Below are positions 32,781 to 40,524 of a DNA stretch of 64,000 bases, in pieces. Below the pieces are notes generated by a model. The model saw nothing but the letters and a program-made list of their open reading frames with translations. It ran no database searches and had not been told where the DNA came from. The DNA is from an uncultured Rhodoferax sp. (lineage in GTDB: Bacteria > Pseudomonadota > Gammaproteobacteria > Burkholderiales > Burkholderiaceae_C), in the NCBI RefSeq assembly GCF_946221635.1, contig NZ_CAMIHB010000019.1, positions 9,299-73,298 of the forward strand. Reading direction: 5' to 3'. The translations under genes and the position numbers were made by a program. Position 1 is the first letter of the stretch. Each line of letters starts with the position of its first letter.

Positions 32781-33563
32781 TCACAGCTGTCCGAGTTTTT
32801 GCAGCATCTGGTCCGAGGTCTGGATGGCCTTGGAGTTCATTTCGTAGGCGCGCTGGGTCTGGATCATGGTCACCAGTTCCTGCACCACGTTGACGTTGGA
32901 CGTCTCCACAAAGCCCTGCAGCACGGCGCCCAGGCCGTTGGCATTGGGCACGCCGGCATTGGGTTGGCCCGAGGCGGCGGTTTCCTGGAAGATGTTCTGT
33001 CCCTTGGGCTCCAGGCCGGCGGGGTTGATGAAGCTGGCCGTGGTGATGTTGCCCACGGTTTGCGGGGTGGTGGTGCCGGGTACGGTGACCGAGACCGTGC
33101 CGTCCTGCGCGATCGAGAGGTTGGTGGCATTGGCCGGCACGGTGATGCCGCCCTGCACCAGCAGGCCGGACGAGGTGACCACGCGGCCCTGGTTGTCGAG
33201 CTGGAAGGCACCGTCCCGCGTGTAGCCGGTGGTGCCGTCGGGCATGGTGACCTGGAAGAAGCCGTTGCCCTGGATGGCGACATCGAGGTTGTTATTGGTC
33301 TGTTGCAGATTGCCTTGCGAGAAGGTGCGACTGGTGGCGACGGTGCGAACGCCCAGGCCCACTTGCAAGCCGGTGGGCAGCGTGGACTGCTCGGAGCTGT
33401 TGGAGCCGACCTGGCGCAGGTTCTGGTACATCAGGTCTTCGAAGACGGCGTGCGCTTTCTTGAAACCGTTGGTGGAGACGTTGGCCAGGTTGTTGGAAAT
33501 CACGTCCAGCTGCATTTGCTGGGCTTCCATGCCGGTCTTGGAGATCCAGAGGGAGTTGATCAT
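32781..33563 (-). CDS. flgG: Flagellar distal rod protein FlgG
   Basis: FlgG builds the distal rod. Its 260-residue length is exactly the family norm. It starts MINSLWISKTGMEAQQMQLDVISNNLANVSTNGFKKAHAVFEDLMYQ with the rod/hook SGM-x-NNLANVSTNGFK signature, and ends VSTNG-type NVVQELVTMIQTQRAYEMNSKAIQTSDQMLQKLGQL. It sits between flgF and flgH with an 18-base gap upstream. Confidence 0.97.
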   Translation of the reverse strand: MINSLWISKTGMEAQQMQLDVISNNLANVSTNGFKKAHAVFEDLMYQNLRQVGSNSSEQSTLPTGLQVGLGVRTVATSRTFSQGNLQQTNNNLDVAIQGNGFFQVTMPDGTTGYTRDGAFQLDNQGRVVTSSGLLVQGGITVPANATNLSIAQDGTVSVTVPGTTTPQTVGNITTASFINPAGLEPKGQNIFQETAASGQPNAGVPNANGLGAVLQGFVETSNVNVVQELVTMIQTQRAYEMNSKAIQTSDQMLQKLGQL

Positions 33564-33581
33564 GGTGTGTTTTCCTTCACG

Positions 33582-34322
33582 TTAGCCTTGCAGGCCCAGG
33601 AGTTGGCCGGCGGAGCGGTCGTTGGATTCGGCGGTCTGCATGAGGCGCATCTGGGCCTCGAACTGGCGGGCGGTCTGGATCATGCCCACCATGCTTTCGA
33701 TGGCGTTGACGTTGGAGCCTTCCAGCACACCCACCTGCACGCGGGCTGTGTCTTCGTTGTTGAGCGGATCGCCCGACAGGGTGCGGAACAGGCCGTCCTC
33801 GCCGCGTTTGAGCGGGTCTTCCGCCGTGGGCACGGCCAGCTTGAGCCGGCCGATCACGTTGGCGGGCTGGCCGCCGGTCTTGGCGCTGATGCTGCCGTCC
33901 GGGCTGATGGTGACTTCGGCGCCGATGGGGGCCGTGATGGCGCCGCCGTCGCTGGACAGCACCTGGCGTCCGTTGCCGGTGATCAGCGTGCCGTCGGTGG
34001 AGATTTCAAAGTTGCCGTTGCGCGTGTAGGCCTCGTTGCCGTCCAGGCCCTGCACCGCAAACCAGGCATCGCCCATGGCCATGGCGTCCAGACTGCGGTC
34101 GGTGCGCTGGGCCGGGCCCGGCGTGTTGAGATGACCGGCCGTGGCCTCCACGGCGAACACGCGCGTGGTCGCGCCGTCGCCACGCAGGGGCACGGCGCGG
34201 TAGGTGGCCAACTGGGCCCGAAAGCCGTTGGTGGAGACGTTGGCCAGATTGTTGGACAGCACCGACTGGCGGCTGGCGGCCGCATTGGCACCCGTCATGG
34301 CGGTGTAAATCAGGCGGTCCAT
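33582..34322 (-). CDS. flgF: Flagellar proximal rod protein FlgF
   Basis: FlgF is a proximal rod subunit. The 246-residue protein begins MDRLIYTAMTGANAAASRQSVLSNNLANVSTNGFRAQLATYRAVP, typical of FlgF, and ends GSNVNAIESMVGMIQTARQFEAQMRLMQTAESNDRSAGQLLGLQG, the matching C-terminal helix. It is 16 bases downstream of flgE and 18 upstream of flgG. Confidence 0.97.
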   Translation of the reverse strand: MDRLIYTAMTGANAAASRQSVLSNNLANVSTNGFRAQLATYRAVPLRGDGATTRVFAVEATAGHLNTPGPAQRTDRSLDAMAMGDAWFAVQGLDGNEAYTRNGNFEISTDGTLITGNGRQVLSSDGGAITAPIGAEVTISPDGSISAKTGGQPANVIGRLKLAVPTAEDPLKRGEDGLFRTLSGDPLNNEDTARVQVGVLEGSNVNAIESMVGMIQTARQFEAQMRLMQTAESNDRSAGQLLGLQG

Positions 34323-34338
34323 GGTGGTCTAGCTCCGG

Positions 34339-35610
34339 TCAGCGCAGGTTCACCAGGGTCGACATCACCTGGTCCTGCGTCTTGATGGTCTGGGCGTTGG
34401 CCTGGTAGTTGCGCTGCGCCGTCATCATGTTGACCAGTTCGGCCGTGATGTCCACGTTGGATTCTTCGATGGCGCCGGCCCGGGTTTCGCCAAACTTGCC
34501 CACGCCGGGCTTGCCCAGCACCACGGGGCCGGATTTGAAGGTCTCCAGGAACTCGCCACCCCCCACGGGGGCCAGGCCCTGCAGGTTACGGAAGTCGCCC
34601 AGCGCGATCATGCCGCCGGTCTTGAGGGTCTGGCCGTTGGAATAGCTGGTGCTGATCACGCCCTTGCCATCGATGGCCAAGCTCGTGAATTCCCCGGCCG
34701 CGTAGCCGTTCTGTGAAAGATTGGTCACGCTGAAGGCCGCACCGAACTGCGAGACGTTGCTCAAATCCACGGTGATGGCTCCGGGAATCTTGCCAGTGGT
34801 CTCGTTCGGGTTGTTGGATTTGATGGTGCCTCCGGGGATGGTGACACTGAGGCTGGCCGGCGTGATGATCTTTCCGGTGGCGTCAAAGGTCATGGGGCCC
34901 AGGTTGGTGAAGGTCACCGGGGGAACGGCGGTCGGGTCGTCCAGGCCGGCGTAGATGCCCCAGGAGTTGGCCACGCCATCGGTCTTCTCGAAGTAGAGGT
35001 TGGCCGAGGACGCCACACCCTGCGCGTCGTAGACGCTGATGGACGTTCCGTAGGTGGAGCGTGGGGAGGGGGTCTTGCCGGCGGCCGTCGACTGGGTCGC
35101 ATCCAGTGCGCGCGCGTCCAGGTTGAACTCGGCCACGATGTTCGTGGTCGCCTTGGCCGGGATGGGGGCCCCGGTTGGAATGACCAGTTTTTGTGGCGTG
35201 ATGCTGGTGGCCACGCCGCTGGTGTCAGTGGGGTAGCCCATGAGGAACGAGCCGGTATTGGTCAGCAGGTTGCCGTTCTTGTCGAGCTTGAATTCGCCGT
35301 CGCGGGTGTAGGCAATCGTGCCGTCGGTGCGGGTGACCTGGAAGAAGCCTCCGCCATTGATCGCCACGTCCAGGCTGTTGCCGGTGATGTTGATATTGCC
35401 CTGGGTGAATTGCTGGGCGACGGCCGCTGTGGCCGCGCCGATGCCCGCCGCGTTGCCGCCACCAGTGCCCAAGGTACCCGCCACCAGCTCGGAGAACTCG
35501 TTGCGCGACATCTTGAATCCCACGGTGCTGGAGTTGGCAATGTTGTTGCCAATGACGTCGAGGCTCTTGCTCGACACATTGAGACCGGAGAGTCCTGTTT
35601 GAAAGCTCAT
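34339..35610 (-). CDS. flgE: Flagellar hook protein FlgE
   Basis: FlgE polymerises into the hook. The 423-residue protein starts MSFQTGLSGLNVSSKSLDVIGNNIANSSTVGFKMSRNEFSEL and ends ESNVDITAELVNMMTAQRNYQANAQTIKTQDQVMSTLVNLR, both diagnostic. The central part has SATYGTSISVYDAQGV-like domain D1/D2 sequence. ATG 35610 gives the correct N-terminus, with AGGA upstream; the frame running to 35826 is read through flgD out of frame. Confidence 0.96.
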   Translation of the reverse strand: MSFQTGLSGLNVSSKSLDVIGNNIANSSTVGFKMSRNEFSELVAGTLGTGGGNAAGIGAATAAVAQQFTQGNINITGNSLDVAINGGGFFQVTRTDGTIAYTRDGEFKLDKNGNLLTNTGSFLMGYPTDTSGVATSITPQKLVIPTGAPIPAKATTNIVAEFNLDARALDATQSTAAGKTPSPRSTYGTSISVYDAQGVASSANLYFEKTDGVANSWGIYAGLDDPTAVPPVTFTNLGPMTFDATGKIITPASLSVTIPGGTIKSNNPNETTGKIPGAITVDLSNVSQFGAAFSVTNLSQNGYAAGEFTSLAIDGKGVISTSYSNGQTLKTGGMIALGDFRNLQGLAPVGGGEFLETFKSGPVVLGKPGVGKFGETRAGAIEESNVDITAELVNMMTAQRNYQANAQTIKTQDQVMSTLVNLR

Positions 35611-35630
35611 GGGGTGGTCCTGTTCTTGGG

Positions 35631-36275
35631 TTACAGAATGGATTTGATGTCGCTGTAGGCCACGGCGTTGCGCCCTGCCAGTTCCACAGTCAGGTTGCCG
35701 TTGTTGGAGCCCACGGCGACCACGGTGTCGTAGGCCAGCGCGGTGCTGGTCACGGTCTTGCCGTTCAGGGTGGCGGTGACCTTGAACGTCGGGGAGCCCG
35801 TGCCTGTGTACTTGGAGGCGTCCCACTGGAAGCCGGCCAAGCCTGCTTCCTGGGCGCCGAGTTCGATCTTGTCGACCTGTTGGCCGCCGGGTGTGAGGAT
35901 CTGGATCGTGACCTTGTCGGCCTTGGTGTCGAGGTTGGCCGCACCGGCGGCCACACCGTTTTTGATGGTGAGCGTGTTGGACTCCAGCATCACCCCCTTG
36001 CCCACCATGGCCGAGCCCTGCAGGAACTGCATGGCGTTGAACTGTGTGGCCATGGATTTCATGGTCTCGTTGAGCTGCTGGATGCCCGAGACAGTGTTGA
36101 TCTGCGCCATCTGGCTCGTCATCTGGGCGTTGTCCATGGGGTTCATGGGGTCCTGGTTGTTCAGCTGGGCCACCAGCAGTTTCAGGAAACGGTCGGTCTG
36201 CGCCTCGGCACTGGTCAGGGCCGTGGTGCCGGAGGTGGTGCCGGTCGAAGAGGTGTTGCTGACGCTGGAGACCAT
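35631..36275 (-). CDS. flgD: Hook-cap protein FlgD
   Basis: FlgD is the scaffold at the hook tip. The 214-residue protein has the conserved N-terminal TDRFLKLLVAQLNNQDPMNPMDNAQMTSQMAQINTVSGIQQLNETM, followed by a Tudor-like/FnIII-type C-terminal domain (ILTPGGQQVDKIELGAQEAGLAGFQWDASKYTG). The usual gene order flgC-flgD-flgE is kept. Confidence 0.96.
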   Translation of the reverse strand: MVSSVSNTSSTGTTSGTTALTSAEAQTDRFLKLLVAQLNNQDPMNPMDNAQMTSQMAQINTVSGIQQLNETMKSMATQFNAMQFLQGSAMVGKGVMLESNTLTIKNGVAAGAANLDTKADKVTIQILTPGGQQVDKIELGAQEAGLAGFQWDASKYTGTGSPTFKVTATLNGKTVTSTALAYDTVVAVGSNNGNLTVELAGRNAVAYSDIKSIL

Positions 36276-36294
36276 GGTGCGAGTCCTTCCTGGT

Positions 36295-36699
36295 TTATTG
36301 ACCCATTTGCAGTGTCTTGAGCAGCAGCGTCTTGGCCGTGTTCATGACTTCCACGTTGTTCTGGTACGAGCGGGAGGCCGAGATCATGTTGACCATCTCT
36401 TCCACCGGGTTCACGTTCGACTGCATGACGTAGCCGTCGGCGTCGGCCGAGGGGTGGGTCGGGTTGTGCACGCGGCGCAGCGGGTCGTTGTTCTCGCGGA
36501 TGGAGCTGACCTTGACGCCGGACGAGGCGTCGGAGCCCATGGGCACAGTCTCGAACACCACCTGGCGGGCCTTGTAGCCCTGGCCATCGGGGCCGGCCAC
36601 GGCATCGGCGTTGGCTAGGTTGCTGGCCACCACGTTGAGGCGCTGCGACTGGGCGCTGACGGCGCTGCCCGAGACGTTGAAGATGGAAAACATGGACAT
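36295..36699 (-). CDS. flgC: Flagellar proximal rod protein FlgC
   Basis: A 134-residue rod protein with MFSIFNVSGSAVSAQSQRLNVVASNLANADAVAG at the N-terminus, PLRRVHNPTHPSADADGYVMQSNVNPVEEMVNMISASRSYQNNVEVMNTAKTLLLKTLQ at the C-terminus, both characteristic of FlgC. It follows flgB by 29 bases. Confidence 0.97.
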   Translation of the reverse strand: MSMFSIFNVSGSAVSAQSQRLNVVASNLANADAVAGPDGQGYKARQVVFETVPMGSDASSGVKVSSIRENNDPLRRVHNPTHPSADADGYVMQSNVNPVEEMVNMISASRSYQNNVEVMNTAKTLLLKTLQMGQ

Positions 36700-36728
36700 G
36701 GCGGGTCTCCGGTGGCGGCTTCAGGGAC

Positions 36729-37175
36729 TTATTGGCCCTGGATGGCGCTCAAGATCGTGCGCGATGAGCCGTTAATGAAACGCAGGGTGGCTTCGTAGCG
36801 CACCGAGTTGTCGACAAAGTTGGCACGCTCGCGGTCCATGTCCACGCTGTTGCCGTCCATGGCGGGCTGGCTTTGGGTGGTGTAGTCCAGCTTGGCCTCG
36901 CCGTTCTGGCCGGCACCCAGGGTGCTGGGCAGGGGGATGTGGCGGGGGTTGGTGGTGCCATCGCTGGCCAGGCCGCGGCTGCTGCTCAGGGCCAGCGTGA
37001 GGTTGGAGCCTTCGCCCGTGGCGTCGGCCAGCGCTTGTTTGAAGTTGAAATCACGCCCGCTGTAGCCGGGCGTGTCGGCATTGGCAATGTTGCTGGCAAT
37101 GACGCGTTGGCGCTCCGCGCGCAGCACCAGCCCTTTCGCTTGAAAGTCCAGTGCGTTGGTCAGATTGGCAAACAT
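36729..37175 (-). CDS. flgB: Flagellar proximal rod protein FlgB
   Basis: A 148-residue rod protein: LTNALDFQAKGLVLRAERQRVIASNIANADTPGYSGRDFNFKQAL near the start and GNSVDMDRERANFVDNSVRYEATLRFINGSSRTILSAIQGQ at the end. It is the first gene of flgBCDEFGHIJKL, diverging from flgA, with a sigma28-like promoter about 50 bases upstream. Confidence 0.97.
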   Translation of the reverse strand: MFANLTNALDFQAKGLVLRAERQRVIASNIANADTPGYSGRDFNFKQALADATGEGSNLTLALSSSRGLASDGTTNPRHIPLPSTLGAGQNGEAKLDYTTQSQPAMDGNSVDMDRERANFVDNSVRYEATLRFINGSSRTILSAIQGQ

Positions 37176-37226
37176 GGGGCACCTCGGCTAGGGGCGTACC
37201 GTCCTGGCCGGTGGCCGGGATGGGGA

Positions 37227-37253
37227 CGTGCGGCAATTATGGGAAAAGCTTTA
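37227..37253 (-). promoter_or_regulatory. Sigma28-like promoter upstream of flgB
   Basis: On the minus strand, TAAAGCTT, an 11-base spacer, then GCCGCACG. This matches TAAAGTTT-N11-GCCGATAA at the -35 and the GCCG half of the -10. An FlhDC site may also exist but I could not identify one. Confidence 0.45.
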
Positions 37254-37351
37254 ATTTTTTAGCCCGTGAATAGCGGGGTGAATGACCTGCATTTGCCGGG
37301 TTTGTGTGCGGGGGTGGCTGCCTATAGTTGCGGCAACTGAGGAGTCCTGCC

Positions 37352-38092
37352 ATGTCCCCGTGCCTGCCATTCGCGCGATCGCTGAGCCGCCGCCTGCGGA
37401 ATGGCTTGCTGCTGTCTGCGCTGCTGCTGAGCCCCGCCCTCTGGGCGCAGGACATGGCGCTGGGCGATTTGCAGGCCCTGGCCCAGCGCTGGGTACGCGA
37501 TACCGTCGCCAGGACCAACGCCGAGAACCCGGGGCTGCGCATGGATGCCAGTGTGGGGGCTCTTGATGGTCGCCTGCGTCTGGCGGTGTGCGGCAATGTG
37601 GAGGCCTATGTTCCGCCCGGCGCCCGCCTCTGGGGGCGCAGCCGGGTGGGCTTACGCTGTGCCGATGGCATGGGGCGCTGGAATGTATCGCTCCCCGTGG
37701 TGGTCCGGGCGATGGGGCCGGCTTGGGTCCTGAAGAGCCAGATTGCGCCTGGCGCTGTGCTGGCGGAAACGGACGTGGTCGAGGCTGAGGTGGACTGGGC
37801 CGAGGAGCCCGCCGCCGTTCTGCAGGACCGCGCGCTGTGGGTGGGGCAGACGACGACGCGGGTGCTGGTGGCCGGGCAGGCCCTGCGTCAGGGCATGGTC
37901 CGGCCGGCTCAGGTCTTCCAGGCCGGGGCCCAGGTGCGGGTGGTGGCCCAGGGGCCGGGCTTCCAGGTTTCGGGCGACGGTCAGGCCTTGACCGCCGGTG
38001 TGGTGGGGCAGCCTGCCCGTGTCCGCATGGACAACGGACGGGTGACCTCAGGCACGGTGCTGGATATGCGTACAGTCAAAATCGACCTTTGA
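37352..38092 (+). CDS. flgA: FlgA, P-ring assembly chaperone
   Basis: FlgA is a periplasmic chaperone needed to assemble FlgI. The 246-residue precursor has a signal peptide (LLLSALLLSPALWAQ) and a C-terminal SAF-like domain: VLKSQIAPGAVLAETDVVEAEVDW, GQALRQGMVRPAQVFQAGAQVRVVAQGPGFQVSGDGQALTAG and VRMDNGRVTSGTV. GAGGAG lies just before ATG 37352. Divergent from flgB and followed by flgM. Confidence 0.94.
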   Translation: MSPCLPFARSLSRRLRNGLLLSALLLSPALWAQDMALGDLQALAQRWVRDTVARTNAENPGLRMDASVGALDGRLRLAVCGNVEAYVPPGARLWGRSRVGLRCADGMGRWNVSLPVVVRAMGPAWVLKSQIAPGAVLAETDVVEAEVDWAEEPAAVLQDRALWVGQTTTRVLVAGQALRQGMVRPAQVFQAGAQVRVVAQGPGFQVSGDGQALTAGVVGQPARVRMDNGRVTSGTVLDMRTVKIDL

Positions 38093-38117
38093 ATGCCATT
38101 TCCTGTGCAAAGAACCC

Positions 38118-38144
38118 TAAAGTCAGTCATGATGCGGCCGATAA
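38118..38144 (+). promoter_or_regulatory. Sigma28 (FliA) promoter of flgM
   Basis: TAAAGTCA at 38118-38125, 11 bases, then a perfect GCCGATAA at 38137-38144. It lies 42 bases before the flgM start, giving flgM-flgN their own late promoter so that FlgM is replenished by the sigma factor it inhibits. Confidence 0.85.
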
Positions 38145-38186
38145 CCATGCTACGAGGCCGTGCACATTGCGGCTTTGGAGAACGCT

Positions 38187-38519
38187 ATGAAGATAGGTCA
38201 AACCCCCGATATTCCCTCGTCCGTCGCGTCCACGGTGTCCAATGCTGCCCAAAAGGCGGCACAGAACAACCCTGCGGCCACGGCAGCGGCAGCCACTGCG
38301 GCCAAGGACTCGCGCTCGGCGGGGGTGGCCGTGACCGTTTCCACGCTGGCGCGCTCGCTGGAGAAACCCATTGGCAGCGAATCGGCCGATGTGGACGCCA
38401 AGAAGGTCGCTTCCGTGAAGGCTGCCATCGAAGATGGCACCTATGTGGTGAACGCCGAAGCGATTGCCGACCAACTCCTTTCCAACGCGCAGGAAATGCT
38501 GAACCGCACCACGCGGTAA
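38187..38519 (+). CDS. flgM: Anti-sigma28 factor FlgM
   Basis: FlgM binds FliA until it is exported through the finished hook. The 110-residue protein is disordered and Ala-rich at the N-terminus (MKIGQTPDIPSSVASTVSNAAQKAAQ), with the sigma-binding helices at the C-terminus (VDAKKVASVKAAIEDGTYVVNAEAIADQLLSNAQEML). GGAG lies six bases before ATG 38187. Preceded by a near-perfect sigma28 promoter. Confidence 0.93.
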   Translation: MKIGQTPDIPSSVASTVSNAAQKAAQNNPAATAAAATAAKDSRSAGVAVTVSTLARSLEKPIGSESADVDAKKVASVKAAIEDGTYVVNAEAIADQLLSNAQEMLNRTTR

Positions 38520-38570
38520 TCGGCGCCCCCCGTCCGCCCTGCGCACCCTTGACCGTGCGGAGGATCCGGA

Positions 38571-38951
38571 ATGTCTGATAAACCCACCCTTGGCTTTGAC
38601 GCGCTGGAGCAGCAGTTCGGCGCGGTTGCTTCCGCCTTGCGCGATGGCGATTCCGCCCAGCTGGAAGCCCTGAGCGGGCAGCTTCAGCAAATGACCCTGG
38701 ATTTTGCGCATGCTGTCCAGAACGCGCCCGCCCCAACCGAGATCTCCACCACCCAGATGCGCCGCATCCAGGCCCTGGGGCAGGGTTTTCAGGTGCTGCG
38801 CGACAGCCTGGCGCGTCGACAGGCGCTGGTCGATCAGGCCTTGCGGGTTGTTGTTCCGGCGGTACAGACTGCCACCTATGGCGCCGCGGCGGCCAGTCCC
38901 TATGGCGCGGGTCCCAAGGCATCGGGCAGGCTGGAAGGGATTCGGGCCTGA
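38571..38951 (+). CDS. flgN: FlgN-type flagellar export chaperone
   Basis: A 126-residue, largely helical protein in the usual flgN position after flgM. FlgN escorts FlgK and FlgL to the export gate. Sequence conservation of FlgN is low; the assignment rests on size, helix content (ALEQQFGAVASALRDGDSAQLEALSGQLQQMTLDFAHAV) and context. GGAGGA precedes ATG 38571. It ends 20 bases before a strong bidirectional terminator. Confidence 0.82.
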   Translation: MSDKPTLGFDALEQQFGAVASALRDGDSAQLEALSGQLQQMTLDFAHAVQNAPAPTEISTTQMRRIQALGQGFQVLRDSLARRQALVDQALRVVVPAVQTATYGAAAASPYGAGPKASGRLEGIRA

Positions 38952-38970
38952 GTCGTCCGTCCCGTGCACC

Positions 38971-39004
38971 ATGAAGAAAGCGGCCACCGGGCCGCTTTCT
39001 TCAT
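38971..39004. terminator. Bidirectional terminator between flgN and fliA
   Basis: A perfect 15 bp stem (ATGAAGAAAGCGGCC with its complement) around the loop ACCG, rich in A and T at the base on both strands, lies between the convergent flgN and fliA stop codons. Confidence 0.8.
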
Positions 39005-39007
39005 GGG

Positions 39008-39724
39008 TCAATGGGAACGCATCTTGGCACGCAGCCGCGCGATGGACTGGCTGTGCAGCTGGCAGACCCGGGATTCGGTCACATCCAGTACAGCGGCAAT
39101 TTCCTTGAGGTTCATGTCCTGCTCGTAGTACATGCTCATGATGTACTGCTCGCGCTCCGGCAGGGACTTGATGGCGTTGACCAGGGATTGCCGCAGGCGC
39201 ATGTCGCGCAGCAGGTTCATCGGGTCGGCATCGTTGTCCGCCACATGGCGGTCCAGGAAGGTGTCGTCGTCGTCATTGCGGCCTGACATGTCTTCCAGAT
39301 AGACCAGCTGGGTGCCGCGCACCTTGCTCAGCAGGGACTGGTAGTCCGCCAGGCTCATGCCCAGCTCCGCCGCTATCTCGGACTCCACCGGGCTGCGGCC
39401 CAGTTTGTGTTCGAGCTTGCGCAGGGCGGTCTCGATCTCCTTCTGGCTCTTGCGGGAACCACGCGACATCCAGTCATTTTCCCGAAGCTCGTCGAGCATG
39501 GCGCCGCGGATGCGTTGCGTGGCAAACGTCTCGAACTGCACACCCTGGGACGCTTCATAGCGTGTCAGGGCGTCCGACAGTCCGATCAGGCCCACCTGGA
39601 TGAGGTCGTCCACTTCCACGCTGGCAGGCAGCTTGGCCATCATGTGGTGGGCCAGGCGGCGTACCAGTGGCTGGTACTGCTTGATGAGGGCCGTGCGGTC
39701 CAGCTGACCTTTGGCGGAGTACAT
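39008..39724 (-). CDS. fliA: Flagellar sigma factor FliA (sigma28)
   Basis: FliA directs RNA polymerase to late flagellar promoters. The 238-residue protein has region 2 (LVRRLAHHMMAKLPASVEVDDLIQVGLIGLSDALTRYEASQGVQFETFATQRIRGAMLDELRENDWMSR), region 3 (HKLGRSPVESEIAAELGMSLADYQSLL) and region 4 (REQYIMSMYYEQDMNLKEIAAVLDVTESRVCQLHSQSIARLR). ATG 39724 gives the standard length. It shares one base with the flhG stop (TGATG), so the two are coupled. Confidence 0.97.
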   Translation of the reverse strand: MYSAKGQLDRTALIKQYQPLVRRLAHHMMAKLPASVEVDDLIQVGLIGLSDALTRYEASQGVQFETFATQRIRGAMLDELRENDWMSRGSRKSQKEIETALRKLEHKLGRSPVESEIAAELGMSLADYQSLLSKVRGTQLVYLEDMSGRNDDDDTFLDRHVADNDADPMNLLRDMRLRQSLVNAIKSLPEREQYIMSMYYEQDMNLKEIAAVLDVTESRVCQLHSQSIARLRAKMRSH

Positions 39725-40524
39725 CAGTAGAGCCCTGCAGGATGGTGTTTGCGTATCGGCGCGGCGTAGGGGTGGGGCGTGCCAGGCCAAGCGCCCTGCA
39801 GTGCCAGGGCGTTCTCCAGGAGACCCAAGACCAGCCGCTCAATGTCCGCCGAGGGGCGATCCTCATTGTCGGAGGCCGCGATGTTCAGTGCGTTCACTTC
39901 GTAGTTCAAGAAATACCTTGCGCAATCATTCAGGCTGGTCGGTGCGCGTTGCTGCGCGGCCGACGGGGCCATGTGCGCATTGTCCATCACATTCACAATC
40001 GTAGGCTCGAGTGGGCCTTTGAGCAACAGCCGCTTCAGGGCCAGATAGCTGGTCAGGAGCGAGGTACCTGCGGCGGACACGGCCAGCACGGGACGCACGT
40101 CGCTGCCGCGCAGCAGATCTGCCAAGATGGTGGTGTGGCCATACAGCAAAACCACCTGGTCTTGCGGAAACAGGCGGCCGATACCGGTCAGTGCGTCCGG
40201 ATCGGAAGCACCGCCTCCGGCGGAGAGTGTCTGCAACCCCTGGCGCGCCGGGAGGACGTTCCAGCCCGGGGTATCGCTGTCGATGCCGGGCGCCAGACTG
40301 CCATCGCAAAGTTGTGCCAGACCGGGGTTGTCCGGGCTTTCCAGCACGGTGCCGTCCAGCACGGTGACCGAATGCCCCAGTCGCGTGAGTGCGTTGCACA
40401 TCTGCAGCAGCAAGGGAAGCTCCACCGTGTCGTCACCGTGGTTGACCATGGCGATGAGCTGCGGCGACCGGCTGAAGGCCAGGTCCAGCAGGCCGGCCGC
40501 CTGATGGATGGAATGGTCAAGCAC
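39724..40524 (-). CDS. flhG: FlhG/FleN-like protein without a recognisable P-loop
   Basis: In the usual flhG slot between flhF and fliA. FlhG is a MinD-type ATPase that limits flagellar number. This 266-residue protein keeps the fold (QLIAMVNHGDDTVELPLLLQMCNALTRLGHSVTVLDG, where the MinD P-loop and first helix should be) but has HGDDTVELP in place of the KGGVGKT Walker A, so ATP hydrolysis is doubtful. Other Comamonadaceae-like versions are, as I recall, similarly altered. GTG 40524 overlaps the flhF stop by eight bases with AGGGG upstream; the frame to 40683 lies inside flhF. Confidence 0.75.
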   Translation of the reverse strand: MLDHSIHQAAGLLDLAFSRSPQLIAMVNHGDDTVELPLLLQMCNALTRLGHSVTVLDGTVLESPDNPGLAQLCDGSLAPGIDSDTPGWNVLPARQGLQTLSAGGGASDPDALTGIGRLFPQDQVVLLYGHTTILADLLRGSDVRPVLAVSAAGTSLLTSYLALKRLLLKGPLEPTIVNVMDNAHMAPSAAQQRAPTSLNDCARYFLNYEVNALNIAASDNEDRPSADIERLVLGLLENALALQGAWPGTPHPYAAPIRKHHPAGLY

